Origin: Pantoea eucrina | Lineage (GTDB): Bacteria > Pseudomonadota > Gammaproteobacteria > Enterobacterales > Enterobacteriaceae | DNA: 64,000 bases | Assembly (NCBI RefSeq): GCF_001691555.1 | Contig: NZ_MAYN01000008.1 | Coordinates: forward strand, 1,604,682 to 1,668,681 | Reading direction: 5' to 3' | Shown here: positions 1-8,109 of the stretch, one piece after another | Numbering within the stretch: position 1 is the first letter of the stretch | How the letters are laid out: each line of letters begins with the position of its first letter | The notes under the pieces: generated by a model | Database searches by the model: none | The model's input: the letters and a program-made list of their open reading frames with translations, nothing else | Told to the model about the DNA's origin: nothing | Translations under genes and position numbers: made by a program

Positions 1-1
1 T

Positions 2-1195
2 ATTCTGCCTGCCGTCATTCTGGCAGGCATTATTCAGATTCTGTTTGGCGTTACCGGCCTTTCGCGCATGATGCGTTATATCCCGCGCTCGGTGATGCTG
101 GGCTTTGTAAACGCGCTGGGCGTACTGATTTTCTTTGCACAGGTACCGCACGTCTGGGGCCACTCTCCGCTGGTCTGGGGCCTGTTTGCCGCCACGCTGG
201 CCATTGTGCTGCTGCTGCCGCGCGTGCTGAAAAGTGTTCCGTCGCCGCTGGTTGCTATTGTTGTGGTGACCGCCGTTGCCCTGCTGCTCGGTTATCGCGT
301 ACCCAGCGTGGGCGATGAAGGTCCGATGAGCGCCGGGCTGCCCGGCTTTACCGAACTGCTGGTGCCGCTGAACCTGCAGACGCTGCAGATCGTCTGGCCT
401 GCCGCGCTTTCCGTCGCATTTGTCGGCCTGATGGAGTCGCTGCTGACGGCAAAACTGGTGGATGATCTTACCGATACTCCGTCAGGCAAACGGCGGGAAT
501 CCTGGGCACTGGGTATTGGCAATATTCTCGCCGGTTTTTATGGCGGTATTGCGGGCTGCGCCATGATCGGTCAGACGATTGTTAACGTTGAACTGGGTCG
601 CGCACGCACCCGGATTTCAACCGTAGCGGCTGCACTGGTACTGCTGCTGCTGGTCACTGGCCTGAGCCATATCATGGCGCAGATCCCGATGGTGGTTCTG
701 GCGGGGATTATGATGGTGGTGGCGGTTAAAACCGTTAACTGGCACAGCCTGCAACCCGCAACGCTGAAACGGATGCCGTGGTCAGAAACGCTGGTTATGG
801 TGGTGACCGTTGCGATCACCGTCTGGACCAGCAACCTGGCGATTGGCGTACTGCTTGGCGTGATCCTTGCCATGATGCTGTTTGCCCGGCGTATCGCCCA
901 CGTTATTCATGCCGAGCGCACGCTCAGCCCGGACGGGGATCGGGTTCACTACACCGTACGCGGCCCGCTGTTTTTCGCCAGCAGTAATGACCTGTTCGAG
1001 CACTTTGATTATGGCCACGATCCGAGCCAGGTCACTATCGACCTGACTCACGCCCAGATTTGGGACGCCTCCAGCGTTGCCGCACTGGATGCTATCGAAT
1101 ACCGTTATCAGCGTCACGGAGCCACCGTGACCTTTACCGGTCTGGATAACCGCAGCAGCGATTTTCGCGATCGTCTGAGCGGTAATCTCGGTTAA
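2..1195 (+). CDS. SulP-family anion transporter, 3' part (5' end outside window)
   Basis: The reading frame is open from base 2, so the start lies upstream of the window and 397 residues are visible. Several hydrophobic helices precede a C-terminal cytoplasmic STAS domain of about 85 residues, which contains the DASSVAALD segment typical of STAS domains. SulP proteins move sulfate, bicarbonate or dicarboxylates across the inner membrane; the substrate cannot be told from this sequence. A GC-rich hairpin follows the stop, then a lipoprotein gene on the same strand. An internal ATG at 68 lies inside the membrane domain and is not the real start. Confidence 0.85.
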   Translation: MLPAVILAGIIQILFGVTGLSRMMRYIPRSVMLGFVNALGVLIFFAQVPHVWGHSPLVWGLFAATLAIVLLLPRVLKSVPSPLVAIVVVTAVALLLGYRVPSVGDEGPMSAGLPGFTELLVPLNLQTLQIVWPAALSVAFVGLMESLLTAKLVDDLTDTPSGKRRESWALGIGNILAGFYGGIAGCAMIGQTIVNVELGRARTRISTVAAALVLLLLVTGLSHIMAQIPMVVLAGIMMVVAVKTVNWHSLQPATLKRMPWSETLVMVVTVAITVWTSNLAIGVLLGVILAMMLFARRIAHVIHAERTLSPDGDRVHYTVRGPLFFASSNDLFEHFDYGHDPSQVTIDLTHAQIWDASSVAALDAIEYRYQRHGATVTFTGLDNRSSDFRDRLSGNLG

Positions 1196-1206
1196 CCCGC
1201 CTGCCA

Positions 1207-1231
1207 GCAGGGCGCCCTCTGCGCGCCCTGC
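1207..1231 (+). terminator. GC-rich hairpin after the SulP gene
   Basis: A perfect 9-bp stem (GCAGGGCGC / GCGCCCTGC) with a 7-base loop lies 11 bp after the SulP stop codon. No T-run follows, so it is at best a weak intrinsic terminator or an mRNA 3'-end stabiliser. Confidence 0.4.
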
Positions 1232-1259
1232 CCGTCCGGAATCCTAAAATTCCCCGTTT

Positions 1260-1320
1260 CGCTTGCAAGTTAGCCTTTCAGCGGCTTTGCTTAACGGCGC
1301 AACGCGCTGAATGGCAAGCG
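1260..1320 (+). other. Long two-part dyad upstream of the lipoprotein gene
   Basis: CGCTTGC (1260-1266) pairs with GCAAGCG (1314-1320), and TTCAGCG (1277-1283) pairs with CGCTGAA (1305-1311). This gives a long interrupted stem-loop that ends just before a TATAAA sequence and 28 bp before the lipoprotein ATG. It could be a leader RNA structure or an operator. No known family was recognised. Confidence 0.35.
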
Positions 1321-1348
1321 TATAAAAGCAGTTTATTAAGGGGATTGT

Positions 1349-1519
1349 ATGTCGTGGATTATAAAAGCAGGTCTGGTAGCGGTTACGCTTCTTTCACTGG
1401 CAGGCTGCATGCAGCACAGTGATGCCGTGGGTGCCGACGGTCGTCCGCACGCGCCAAGTAATCAGCCGGTGCCAGGCGCCAGCGAAGGGGAAGGCCCGGT
1501 CGGCCAGCCGCAGGGATAA
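1349..1519 (+). CDS. Small lipoprotein, function unknown
   Basis: This 56-residue protein starts at ATG 1349, preceded by AAGGGG (1338-1343). It has a short basic N-terminus, a hydrophobic core and a clear lipobox, LSLAGC, with the lipidated Cys at residue 20. The mature part is only about 37 residues, rich in Gly, Pro, Ser and acidic residues, with no predicted fold, so it looks like a flexible envelope peptide. Residue +2 after the Cys is Met, not Asp, so the Lol pathway would be expected to send it to the outer membrane (family rule). A hairpin terminator follows directly. I do not recognise the family and assign no function. Confidence 0.75.
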   Translation: MSWIIKAGLVAVTLLSLAGCMQHSDAVGADGRPHAPSNQPVPGASEGEGPVGQPQG

Positions 1520-1525
1520 TGCCCG

Positions 1526-1546
1526 CTACCCGGCTGCGCCGGGTAG
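1526..1546 (+). terminator. Hairpin after the small lipoprotein
   Basis: CTACCCGG / CCGGGTAG form an 8-bp stem with a 5-base loop, followed by TTATT. It lies 6 bp after the lipoprotein stop and suggests a monocistronic transcript end. Confidence 0.55.
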
Positions 1547-1558
1547 TTATTGCAGACA

Positions 1559-1582
1559 CAAAAAAACCGCCTGAGGGCGGTT
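1559..1582 (-). terminator. Terminator of the tRNA operon
   Basis: On the minus strand the stem AACCGCC / GGCGGTT with a 4-base loop is followed by a run of T (the A-run at 1559-1566). It lies about 40 bp beyond the CCA end of tRNA-Leu and fits the end of the Gly-Cys-Leu tRNA transcript. Confidence 0.75.
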
Positions 1583-1623
1583 ACGACATTGCTTATAGTG
1601 CTTTTTTAATTCGGTTTTTTGTA

Positions 1624-1709
1624 TGGTGCCCGGGGCGGGACTTGAACCCGCACGACCATAAGCCGAGGGATTTTAAATCCCTTGTGTCTACCGATTTCAC
1701 CACCCGGGC
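1624..1709 (-). tRNA. leuZ: tRNA-Leu(UAA)
   Basis: The minus strand reads GCCCGGG...CCCGGGC-A-CCA, giving a perfect 7-bp acceptor stem with an encoded CCA. The anticodon loop contains TAA, and the long variable arm is that of a leucine tRNA. It is the third gene of the glyW-cysT-leuZ operon known downstream of pgsA in E. coli. Confidence 0.95.
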
Positions 1710-1720
1710 AGGGTGTAAAC

Positions 1721-1794
1721 TGGAGGCGCGTCCCGGAGTCGAACCGAGGTAGACGGATTTGCAATCCGTTGCATGGCCACTCTGCCAACGCGCC
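1721..1794 (-). tRNA. cysT: tRNA-Cys(GCA)
   Basis: This 74-nt tRNA starts GGCGCGT and ends ACGCGCC-T-CCA. The anticodon loop TTGCAAA gives GCA, with an encoded CCA. It is the middle gene of the tRNA operon, 11 bp from tRNA-Leu. Confidence 0.95.
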
Positions 1795-1836
1795 TTTATT
1801 CTGATGTGCAACCGGTCAGTGACCCATTGCTGAAAC

Positions 1837-1912
<76 letters not shown>

Positions 1913-2061
1913 ATAACTGCTGTTTTACCGAACTTGCTGTTTTTATTCAGCTTCTTGCAGCTGTGCTGCCGTTCGATGCGATGCATTCTACTTATCTCAC
2001 GCAGTGAGTCAATAAAATTATTACCCACTGCGTCTGTTTGCTGCTTTTTGAATCGTATCGA

Positions 2062-2610
2062 TCAGCTATCGAGCAGATCGCCGCGTGCTGCGCTCAGATA
2101 CTGAAACATTGACCAGAATGTCAGCACTGCCGCGATATAGAGTGCGACCACGCCCACACCTATCACCGTATCATCAGGACGCCACAGCAGTGCAACCAGT
2201 GAGAGCATTTGCGCCGTGGTCTTGACTTTACCAATCCAGGAGACAGCAACGCTGCTGCGCTTGCCAATTTCTGCCATCCATTCACGCAGCGCGGAGATAA
2301 TGATCTCACGCGCAATCATGGTGGCAGCAGGCAGAGTAATCCACCATGCGTGGAAATATTCCGCTACCAGCACCAGCGCCATGGCTACCATTACCTTATC
2401 CGCTACCGGATCGAGAAATGCACCAAAGCGCGTGGTTTGTTTCCAGCGACGCGCCAGAAAGCCATCAAACCAGTCCGTTATGGCGGCAATAACAAAAATC
2501 AGTGCGGTTGCAAAAGGCGCCCAGTAAAACGGCAGGTAGAACGCCAGTACAAAAAAAGGAATCAAAAAAACGCGAAACAGGGTAAGACACGTTGGGATGT
2601 TATATTGCAT
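2062..2610 (-). CDS. pgsA: CDP-diacylglycerol--glycerol-3-phosphate 3-phosphatidyltransferase
   Basis: PgsA makes phosphatidylglycerol phosphate from CDP-diacylglycerol and glycerol-3-phosphate, the committed step to PG and cardiolipin, in the inner membrane. The 182-residue length equals that of E. coli PgsA. The full CDP-alcohol phosphotransferase signature is present with correct spacing: D46, D49, G50, A53, R54, G63, D67 and D71. Several hydrophobic helices surround it. It lies about 70 bp downstream of uvrC on the same strand and upstream of the tRNA operon, the order known for the uvrY-uvrC-pgsA locus. Confidence 0.97.
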   Translation of the reverse strand: MQYNIPTCLTLFRVFLIPFFVLAFYLPFYWAPFATALIFVIAAITDWFDGFLARRWKQTTRFGAFLDPVADKVMVAMALVLVAEYFHAWWITLPAATMIAREIIISALREWMAEIGKRSSVAVSWIGKVKTTAQMLSLVALLWRPDDTVIGVGVVALYIAAVLTFWSMFQYLSAARGDLLDS

Positions 2611-2678
2611 ATGCCAGTAACTGTCTGGTGTGTGTAGGGTTTAACGTATGTTCCTACATTGCCCCCCCTGTTTCAATG

Positions 2679-4511
2679 TTAGTGTTTCAGCGAGTGGTAT
2701 ATTTTTTCAGCCAGTGCAAAAGAGATCCCGGGCACGCGGGCGATTTCATCCACGCTGGCGTTCATCAGCGGCTGCAGGCCGCCCATATACTTCAGCAGCT
2801 GCTGGCGCCGTTTAGGTCCGATACCTTCAATACTTTCCAGTGCACTAGTGTTCTTCACTTTGGCGCGTTTTTTACGATGGCCTGAAATTGCATGATTGTG
2901 AGCATCATCACGAATATGCTGAATCACATGCAGGGCTGGCGAATCCGGCGGCAGAGAAACGCCCTCTCCTTCCGCTTCGAAAAACAGCGTTTCCAGTCCC
3001 GCCTTACGATCGCTGCCTTTTGCCACGCCAAGCAGAATCGGATGGTGTTTATCCCAGCTGACATCCAGCTCCGCAAACACCTCTTTCGCCTGCGCCAGCT
3101 GACCTTTACCGCCATCAATCAAAATGACATCCGGAATTTTATCCTGCTCCAGCGCTTTGCCGTAACGACGGCGCAGAACCTGATTCATCGCCGCGTAATC
3201 ATCACCTGGCGTGATCCCTTCAATATTGTAACGCCGGTAATCAGAACGCAGCGGACCATCCTGGTTAAATACCACGCAGGAGGCGATGGTTTGCTCGCCC
3301 ATGGTATGACTGATATCAAAACACTCCATGCGCCGGATGCTCTCCAGCTCCAGCCAGGAGGCCAGCGCCGCAAGCCGCTGCTGAATGGTCGAGTGCTGCG
3401 ACAGCTTAGTGGTCAGCGCCGTCGCCGCATTAGTGCGCGCCAGCTTGAGATAGCGAGCCCGATCGCCGCGCGGTTTGGTCTGTATATTGACTTTGCGGCC
3501 GGCCAGCGTACTCAGTGACTCAGCCAGCAGGTTGCGTTCCGCCAGGTTGAAATCCAGCAGAATTTCGCCCGGCAGGGTACGTGCCTCACTCCCCTGCAGA
3601 TAAAACTGCCCGACAAAAGTCTGCACCACTTCCGTCAGCTCAGTGTCAGCCGGGACTTTTGGGAAATAGCTGCGGCTGCCCAGTACTTTTCCCTGCCGGA
3701 TAAACAGCACGTGCAGACAGGCCATGCCCGCATCATACGCGACGCCCATCACATCGAGATCGTCACCCTGATTTGAGACAAACTGTTTTTCAGTAATACG
3801 GCGTACGGCCTGAATCTGATCGCGCAGACGCCCCGCCTCTTCAAAACGCAGCCCCTGGCTTGCTGCCTCCATGCGTGCCACCAGCTGGTTAATCACCTGA
3901 TCATCTTTGCCGGCGAGAAACAGCCGCACATAATCAGTCTGCTGCGCATACTCCTCTTCGCTGACCAGACCGGCTACGCACGGACCGAGGCAGCGCCCAA
4001 TCTGATACTGCAAACAGGGCCGCGAGCGATTGCGATAGACGCTGTTCTCACATTGACGAATAGGAAAGACTTTCTGCAACAGGCCCAGCGTTTCGCGTAC
4101 TGCATAGCCATTAGGGAACGGACCGAAATACTCACCTTTGGCATGTTTCGCACCGCGATGCATCGCCAGCCGGGGGTGCGTATCGCCGCTGAGAAAAATG
4201 TAAGGATACGATTTGTCATCACGCAGCAGCACGTTATAGCGTGGCTGGTAAAGCTTGATGTAGTTATGCTCCAGCAGCAGCGCTTCGGTTTCAGTATGCG
4301 TAACCGTGACATCAATATTACGGATGTTACTGACCAGCACATCCGTTTTACGGCTGCCGGTCTGTGCACGGAAGTAGCTGCTCAGGCGTTTTTTGAGATC
4401 TTTGGCTTTACCGACATAGATCACCGTACCGGCCGCATCATACATTCGGTAGACGCCGGGCTGGCTGGTTACGGTGCTGAGAAAGGCTTTGGGATTAAAG
4501 AGTTCACTCAC
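2679..4511 (-). CDS. uvrC: Excinuclease ABC subunit C
   Basis: UvrC makes the dual incision on either side of a DNA lesion in complex with UvrB during nucleotide excision repair. At 610 residues it is full length. The N-terminal GIY-YIG nuclease motif is visible (G19-V-Y, then Y32-V-G and R42), followed by a UVR interaction region near residues 205-240. The RNase H-like C-terminal nuclease follows, and the tandem helix-hairpin-helix end contains the [14 protein letters not shown] segment. Its start overlaps the end of uvrY by 8 bp, so the two are translationally coupled. Confidence 0.97.
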   Translation of the reverse strand: MSELFNPKAFLSTVTSQPGVYRMYDAAGTVIYVGKAKDLKKRLSSYFRAQTGSRKTDVLVSNIRNIDVTVTHTETEALLLEHNYIKLYQPRYNVLLRDDKSYPYIFLSGDTHPRLAMHRGAKHAKGEYFGPFPNGYAVRETLGLLQKVFPIRQCENSVYRNRSRPCLQYQIGRCLGPCVAGLVSEEEYAQQTDYVRLFLAGKDDQVINQLVARMEAASQGLRFEEAGRLRDQIQAVRRITEKQFVSNQGDDLDVMGVAYDAGMACLHVLFIRQGKVLGSRSYFPKVPADTELTEVVQTFVGQFYLQGSEARTLPGEILLDFNLAERNLLAESLSTLAGRKVNIQTKPRGDRARYLKLARTNAATALTTKLSQHSTIQQRLAALASWLELESIRRMECFDISHTMGEQTIASCVVFNQDGPLRSDYRRYNIEGITPGDDYAAMNQVLRRRYGKALEQDKIPDVILIDGGKGQLAQAKEVFAELDVSWDKHHPILLGVAKGSDRKAGLETLFFEAEGEGVSLPPDSPALHVIQHIRDDAHNHAISGHRKKRAKVKNTSALESIEGIGPKRRQQLLKYMGGLQPLMNASVDEIARVPGISFALAEKIYHSLKH

Positions 4512-5163
4512 TACTGATTAATGGCTCCGCGTTGAACAGACCATGACGAATGGCCAGATGCGTTAACTCTACATCACCGCTGATGTTTAACTTGCTGAAC
4601 ATACGGTAGCGGTAGCTATTAACGGTTTTCGGACTCAGGTTCAACTGTTCGGATATCTCCGTAACTTTTTGTCCCCGGGTAATCATCAGCATAATCTGCA
4701 ATTCCCGTTCCGACAAACAGCTGAAGGGGGATTCCGCTTTCTGCGGCTCAATCTGACTTAACGCCATCTGCTGAGCGATATCTGAGGCGATATAGCGCTG
4801 CCCTGCATGCACGGCGCGAATGGCGCTCACCACCTCCTGAGGTGCGGCACCCTTACTCAGATAGCCCGAAGCACCCGCCTGCATTACCCGGGCAGGCAGC
4901 GGATTTTCGGTGTGGATAGTCAGCATAATGATACGTATATCCGGGTTGTAGCGCACAATTTTGCGCGTCGCTTCCAGCCCACCGATGCCCGGCATATTCA
5001 TGTCCATCAGAACGACATTCACCGTATGCTGGCGGCACCATTTTACTGCGTCTTCTCCGCACGCTGCTTCGCCGGCAATGACCAGTCCTTTGATATCTTC
5101 CAGAATGCGACGAATGCCGGCACGCACCAGTTCATGGTCATCAACAAGCAGCAGGCTGATCAA
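4504..5163 (-). CDS. uvrY: Response regulator UvrY (BarA/UvrY system)
   Basis: UvrY is the DNA-binding partner of the BarA sensor kinase. In enterobacteria it switches on the csrB/csrC RNAs that titrate CsrA, linking short-chain carboxylates to carbon metabolism, motility and biofilm. This 219-residue protein has a receiver domain with acidic residues D8-D9, phospho-acceptor D54 and the conserved Lys near 104 (YLSKGA). A LuxR/FixJ helix-turn-helix follows ([15 protein letters not shown]...[19 protein letters not shown]). It is the first gene of a uvrY-uvrC pair. The start at 5163 matches the family N-terminus. Confidence 0.97.
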   Translation of the reverse strand: MISLLLVDDHELVRAGIRRILEDIKGLVIAGEAACGEDAVKWCRQHTVNVVLMDMNMPGIGGLEATRKIVRYNPDIRIIMLTIHTENPLPARVMQAGASGYLSKGAAPQEVVSAIRAVHAGQRYIASDIAQQMALSQIEPQKAESPFSCLSERELQIMLMITRGQKVTEISEQLNLSPKTVNSYRYRMFSKLNISGDVELTHLAIRHGLFNAEPLISSE

Positions 5164-5563
5164 CGGGACATACTCCGCAGGTTAGAAAGATAATTAAAAA
5201 AAGAGCGTAATCTTAACGTTTTTTACGCGTATTGAACATCAGACATACAAGAACAACCTGCGACGCAATGACTTATATCAAATAATTAAATCTTTTCAGG
5301 AAAAATCCATTTTCTGCAAACTAAAAAGCTGGCTGATTTAAGATTTCATTTAATAACAGCATGTTGTAATAAACCGGCCTGTTTTCTCTTTTTAAAACAA
5401 AAAATCACGACGTCAGCCACGCGGTCTGCAGTGATCTGCTTGTGACTGGAGCGAATAAGGATTTTTCTGGTCTCTGAAAGAGAAAGCAAACCTATGATAT
5501 ACTCTCTGTTTTATACACGGAAAGATACAATCTGTGTCAATCAATACCACCAGGGAGTTGAAG
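5164..5563. promoter_or_regulatory. AT-rich divergent control region between uvrY and yecF
   Basis: This 400-bp stretch holds no gene. It must carry the promoters of uvrY (minus) and yecF (plus). A TATACT sequence at 5498-5503 is a candidate -10 for yecF, but no good -35 is seen at the right distance. No binding site for a known regulator was recognised. Confidence 0.5.
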
Positions 5564-5791
5564 ATGAGTGATGAAGATTTCGTAACGTCGCGTGATACTC
5601 AGGCACTGGCTGACGAAGTTGCCTGCCTCAAAATGATGATTACTCTGATTCTCAAGGGCATGGGACAGGCAGACGCCGGTAAAGTTATCATCAATATGGA
5701 ACGCTATGTGCAAAATGCGCTGGCTGATAAACCCCAGGCTGAAGTGTTCAGCAACACGATCCGCCAGATCAAAACCGCTTACCGTCAGTAA
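5564..5791 (+). CDS. yecF: YecF family small protein (DUF2594)
   Basis: This 75-residue protein has about the length of E. coli YecF and a closely similar body: LADEVACLKMMITLILKGMG, then QADAGKV, ending in IKTAYRQ. Its function is not known. I chose ATG 5564 because AGGGAG lies 6 bp upstream and because YecF starts at the equivalent point; an in-frame GTG at 5534 would add ten unmatched residues. It lies between uvrY and sdiA, as in E. coli, and ends at a strong hairpin facing the synthase gene. Confidence 0.9.
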   Translation: MSDEDFVTSRDTQALADEVACLKMMITLILKGMGQADAGKVIINMERYVQNALADKPQAEVFSNTIRQIKTAYRQ

Positions 5792-5798
5792 GCGGTCA

Positions 5799-5819
5799 AC
5801 CCCGTGCAGCGCACGGGGT
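5799..5819. terminator. Hairpin between convergent yecF and the LuxI-type gene
   Basis: ACCCCGTGC / GCACGGGGT form a 9-bp perfect stem with a 3-base loop, placed 7 bp after the yecF stop and touching the stop of the synthase gene. T-tracts are short on both sides, so it is a probable but not ideal bidirectional terminator. Confidence 0.6.
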
Positions 5820-5820
5820 C

Positions 5821-6432
5821 TTAATTATGCGCCTGCCAGTTAACCGAAACACCCAGCGAAGGCAGAACCTCTTCCGGACTAAACCGACGCGTTCCGCGAT
5901 ATTTTTCCGCCAGTGCAGGCTGTTCAACCGGAATACGGATAGCGAAAAGATTATCTTCCGACTGAATTAACCCTGGTGTCAGCGGCTCATAAACGACGTT
6001 ATGCTGCGCGAACATCTTCTCCAGCATCGGCGTGGCTGAGCTAATCAGGTACTCCATGCCGCTCAGCTCTGCCAGCTGCACCGAGTGCCACAGGATATTC
6101 AGTGGCAACTCCGCATCCACTTCCAGCCGGGCGGAATAGCGCGACATCTCCCAGACTTTATCCTGCGCAAACGGCAAAATGATACCTTCAGCCAGTTCCG
6201 GCTCGTGCCACGGCAGTAACCGCGCGCAGCCGCAAATGCCTTTACGCGCAGTCCAGGCGATGAGCCAGGTCACGTCTGAACGGTCGTAGCGATCATACTC
6301 CTGCCCCGGTGTGCTCAGCCGCGGAGGAATTGACCAGCCTTCGCCACGCGCAAACACGCTGTAACGATAGGTACCCAGTTCGGCTAGCAGTGAGGAAGGC
6401 ATATCCTTTAGCTGTGTTTGAATTATTTTCAT
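5821..6432 (-). CDS. phzI: LuxI-type N-acyl-homoserine-lactone synthase
   Basis: The protein should make an acyl-homoserine lactone from S-adenosylmethionine and an acyl donor. With the chosen start it has 203 residues, normal for LuxI. Conserved LuxI positions are visible: R23 and F27 in YRYSVF, W33, then E45, D47 and D50 in QEYDRYD, the GICGCARLLP strand and WEMSRYS. It resembles RhlI/PhzI more than EsaI/EanI. The start is the second of two adjacent ATGs (6432), 6 bp after AGAGG; the extended 213-residue version lacks a ribosome site. It is 123 bp downstream of sdiA on the same strand, with a palindromic box between. The acyl chain cannot be predicted. Confidence 0.93.
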   Translation of the reverse strand: MKIIQTQLKDMPSSLLAELGTYRYSVFARGEGWSIPPRLSTPGQEYDRYDRSDVTWLIAWTARKGICGCARLLPWHEPELAEGIILPFAQDKVWEMSRYSARLEVDAELPLNILWHSVQLAELSGMEYLISSATPMLEKMFAQHNVVYEPLTPGLIQSEDNLFAIRIPVEQPALAEKYRGTRRFSPEEVLPSLGVSVNWQAHN

Positions 6433-6500
6433 CATGCGCCTCTGACATCCCCATGTGTGCAATGATTTTTATCGTGCCAGCCTGGCTAAGTTTCCGGCGC

Positions 6501-6547
6501 AGGGTAGACAACTCAATACGGATAGGGAACTACCAGTATTAGTAGTT
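6501..6547 (-). promoter_or_regulatory. lux/phz-box-like palindrome and putative promoter of the synthase gene
   Basis: At 6528-6547 the 20-bp sequence AACTACCAGTATTAGTAGTT has 6-bp perfect inverted arms around 8 bp, and it fits the CT-N12-AG core of LuxR-family boxes. Its inner 18 bp share the arms ACTAC and GTAGT with the Pseudomonas phz box as I remember it. Reading leftwards, TACCCT at 6506-6501 could be the -10, which would centre the box near -42 as in LuxR-type activation. The synthase ATG is at 6432. The box is seen in the sequence; its use by SdiA is inference. Confidence 0.65.
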
Positions 6548-6555
6548 GCCTTTTG

Positions 6556-7278
6556 CTATATCAGACCTGTCGCTGCGGCATAACACGCTATCTGCGTTTT
6601 ATTTGAAACGTTAAAACGTTTTTGCATGTTTTTTTGATGAAAATTCACCGTATGTTCTGATATTGCCAAAATAAGCGAAATCTCTGCTGAGGTTTTTCCT
6701 TCAGCTGTCCATTTCAAAATTTCCAGCTCGCGCTCACTAAATCCCTTAGCCAGCACCACCATTGAGCTATCTTTTAAGCGTTCAAGAACCCGTAAGCTCA
6801 GGTCCGCCAGAAAGTTTATCTGAACTTCAAGCTCAACGTGGCGGTGCCTGGAGCGTCCGGGCTGACGTGATGCTATTGATAATATACCAATGGCACGATT
6901 TGATGCCATCGCTGAGCAAGAAAAGCCGCTGTGGAGTCCTGCTGCCTGCGCATCTGGCCAAAGATTAGCCGCCCCGGCGAAAATCTCAGCGCGCCACTCA
7001 ATCCCTTTTCCGGACTGCTGACAAAGCTGCAGCACAGGATCGATGGCATAGTAGTTATGCCGCTCATAATGCTGGATCCAGGATTCAGGATAAGTGCTGA
7101 ACAGGAAAAAACGCGGGCGGGTAAAGGGAACGGGCTGCTGCACGAGAAATGCAAAGAAGTCGAACCCCAGAGCGATGACTTGCTTTTGCAACAGTGCTTT
7201 TAATTGCACCACCTCCGTCAACGCCTGAAACGCTTTTTCTGTTTCGGCTCGCCAGACAAAATAATTATCGGTAGTCAT
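6556..7278 (-). CDS. sdiA: LuxR-family quorum-sensing regulator SdiA
   Basis: SdiA binds acyl-homoserine lactones and DNA. From ATG 7278 the protein has 240 residues, the same as E. coli SdiA. Ligand-pocket residues Y63, W67, Y71 and D80 are all at the same positions. The C-terminal helix-turn-helix (FSERELEILKWTAEGKTSAE...HTVNFHQKNMQKRF) is nearly identical to the family. An in-frame upstream extension to 7443 is rejected because AGGA lies 5 bp before 7278 and the extension matches nothing. Unlike E. coli and Salmonella SdiA, which have no partner, this gene is followed directly by a LuxI-type synthase gene. Confidence 0.95.
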   Translation of the reverse strand: MTTDNYFVWRAETEKAFQALTEVVQLKALLQKQVIALGFDFFAFLVQQPVPFTRPRFFLFSTYPESWIQHYERHNYYAIDPVLQLCQQSGKGIEWRAEIFAGAANLWPDAQAAGLHSGFSCSAMASNRAIGILSIASRQPGRSRHRHVELEVQINFLADLSLRVLERLKDSSMVVLAKGFSERELEILKWTAEGKTSAEISLILAISEHTVNFHQKNMQKRFNVSNKTQIACYAAATGLI

Positions 7279-8109
7279 TATTATCCTGACGTATTTAACG
7301 TCTTTTATTACCCTGATGCTTGTCCGATTATTTCGGTGCAGCGTAATCTGAACGAAATGAATAAAAAGGATCCTGCTGAAATTTGCGTTATACAGCGGGA
7401 AAGTTATCGATTTGTTGCCCCCTGGCGAGAGCCGCAGTGACATGCCTGTCAGGTCTCGGGCGTGAAAAGATACGTGAAACCAGCATAGGATTTTTCTGAT
7501 AAAGTTTCAATCTTCTGGCCATCAAAATTAATAATTAGATGGATAAAAGTTTAGCATCGATTTTAAGTAAAATAATGATTAGCGGTAAGATTCGCGTTCT
7601 ATTAAAAGTGCTGAATGATTTAGTCATGGACTATTTTTAATCCCACTAATAATTAAAGTTATGACCGGTAACCTGTAAGCCTGAGCTGCCTGAACAAGCC
7701 CGGGGATGACGCCAGCGCTATACCCGGCTACGCCAGTCTATCGGCAAATATGTCTGACAGGATTGCATAAACGGCAAACAGCGGCTGAAATGAAAACGTA
7801 TTGAGGTGGCTAATAAATATAATTGTTTTTCGCTGCGATGAAATCTACTGCCGGGCCGTCTGACGAATCAACGTTGAGACGCAATCCTGCCCGCTCTCAA
7901 TGACAGAACATACCGGCGAATATCTCATCATCAACGCAGACAAACATTATTTAAAGACAACTTATTTCAACTATAAAAATTAGTAAGGTAATAATTCTCA
8001 TTTGTAAACACCCGTGCCGCTTCTCTAATGTAATGGATCTAAAATAGTTTTCCCGAAAATTGAGTATTATGCCGCTCTGGTGCTGAAAAAATTAACCACC
8101 CCCGTCAGA
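7279..8109. other. 831-bp gene-free, AT-rich stretch upstream of sdiA
   Basis: No open frame here has a convincing ribosome site or a known match. It must contain the sdiA promoter at its left end. GACGT-ATTTA-ACGTC at 7288-7302 is a perfect short dyad just before the sdiA ribosome site. The middle (7500-8050) is clearly richer in A+T than the flanking genes. A 33-codon frame at 7539-7640 lacks a ribosome site. It may be a decayed gene or a regulatory region. Confidence 0.5.

Noticed and set aside
1624-1709. tRNA-Leu as a possible pseudogene, because it is 1 nt shorter than E. coli leuZ
   Set aside because: All stems pair and the difference is in the variable arm; the CCA is encoded.
2892-3518. 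Long open frame (208 codons) antisense to uvrC
   Set aside because: It is a shadow of the GC-rich uvrC codons, with no family match and no ribosome site.
7539-7640. 33-codon frame in the gene-free stretch near sdiA
   Set aside because: No ribosome site, AT-driven composition and no similarity I can name.
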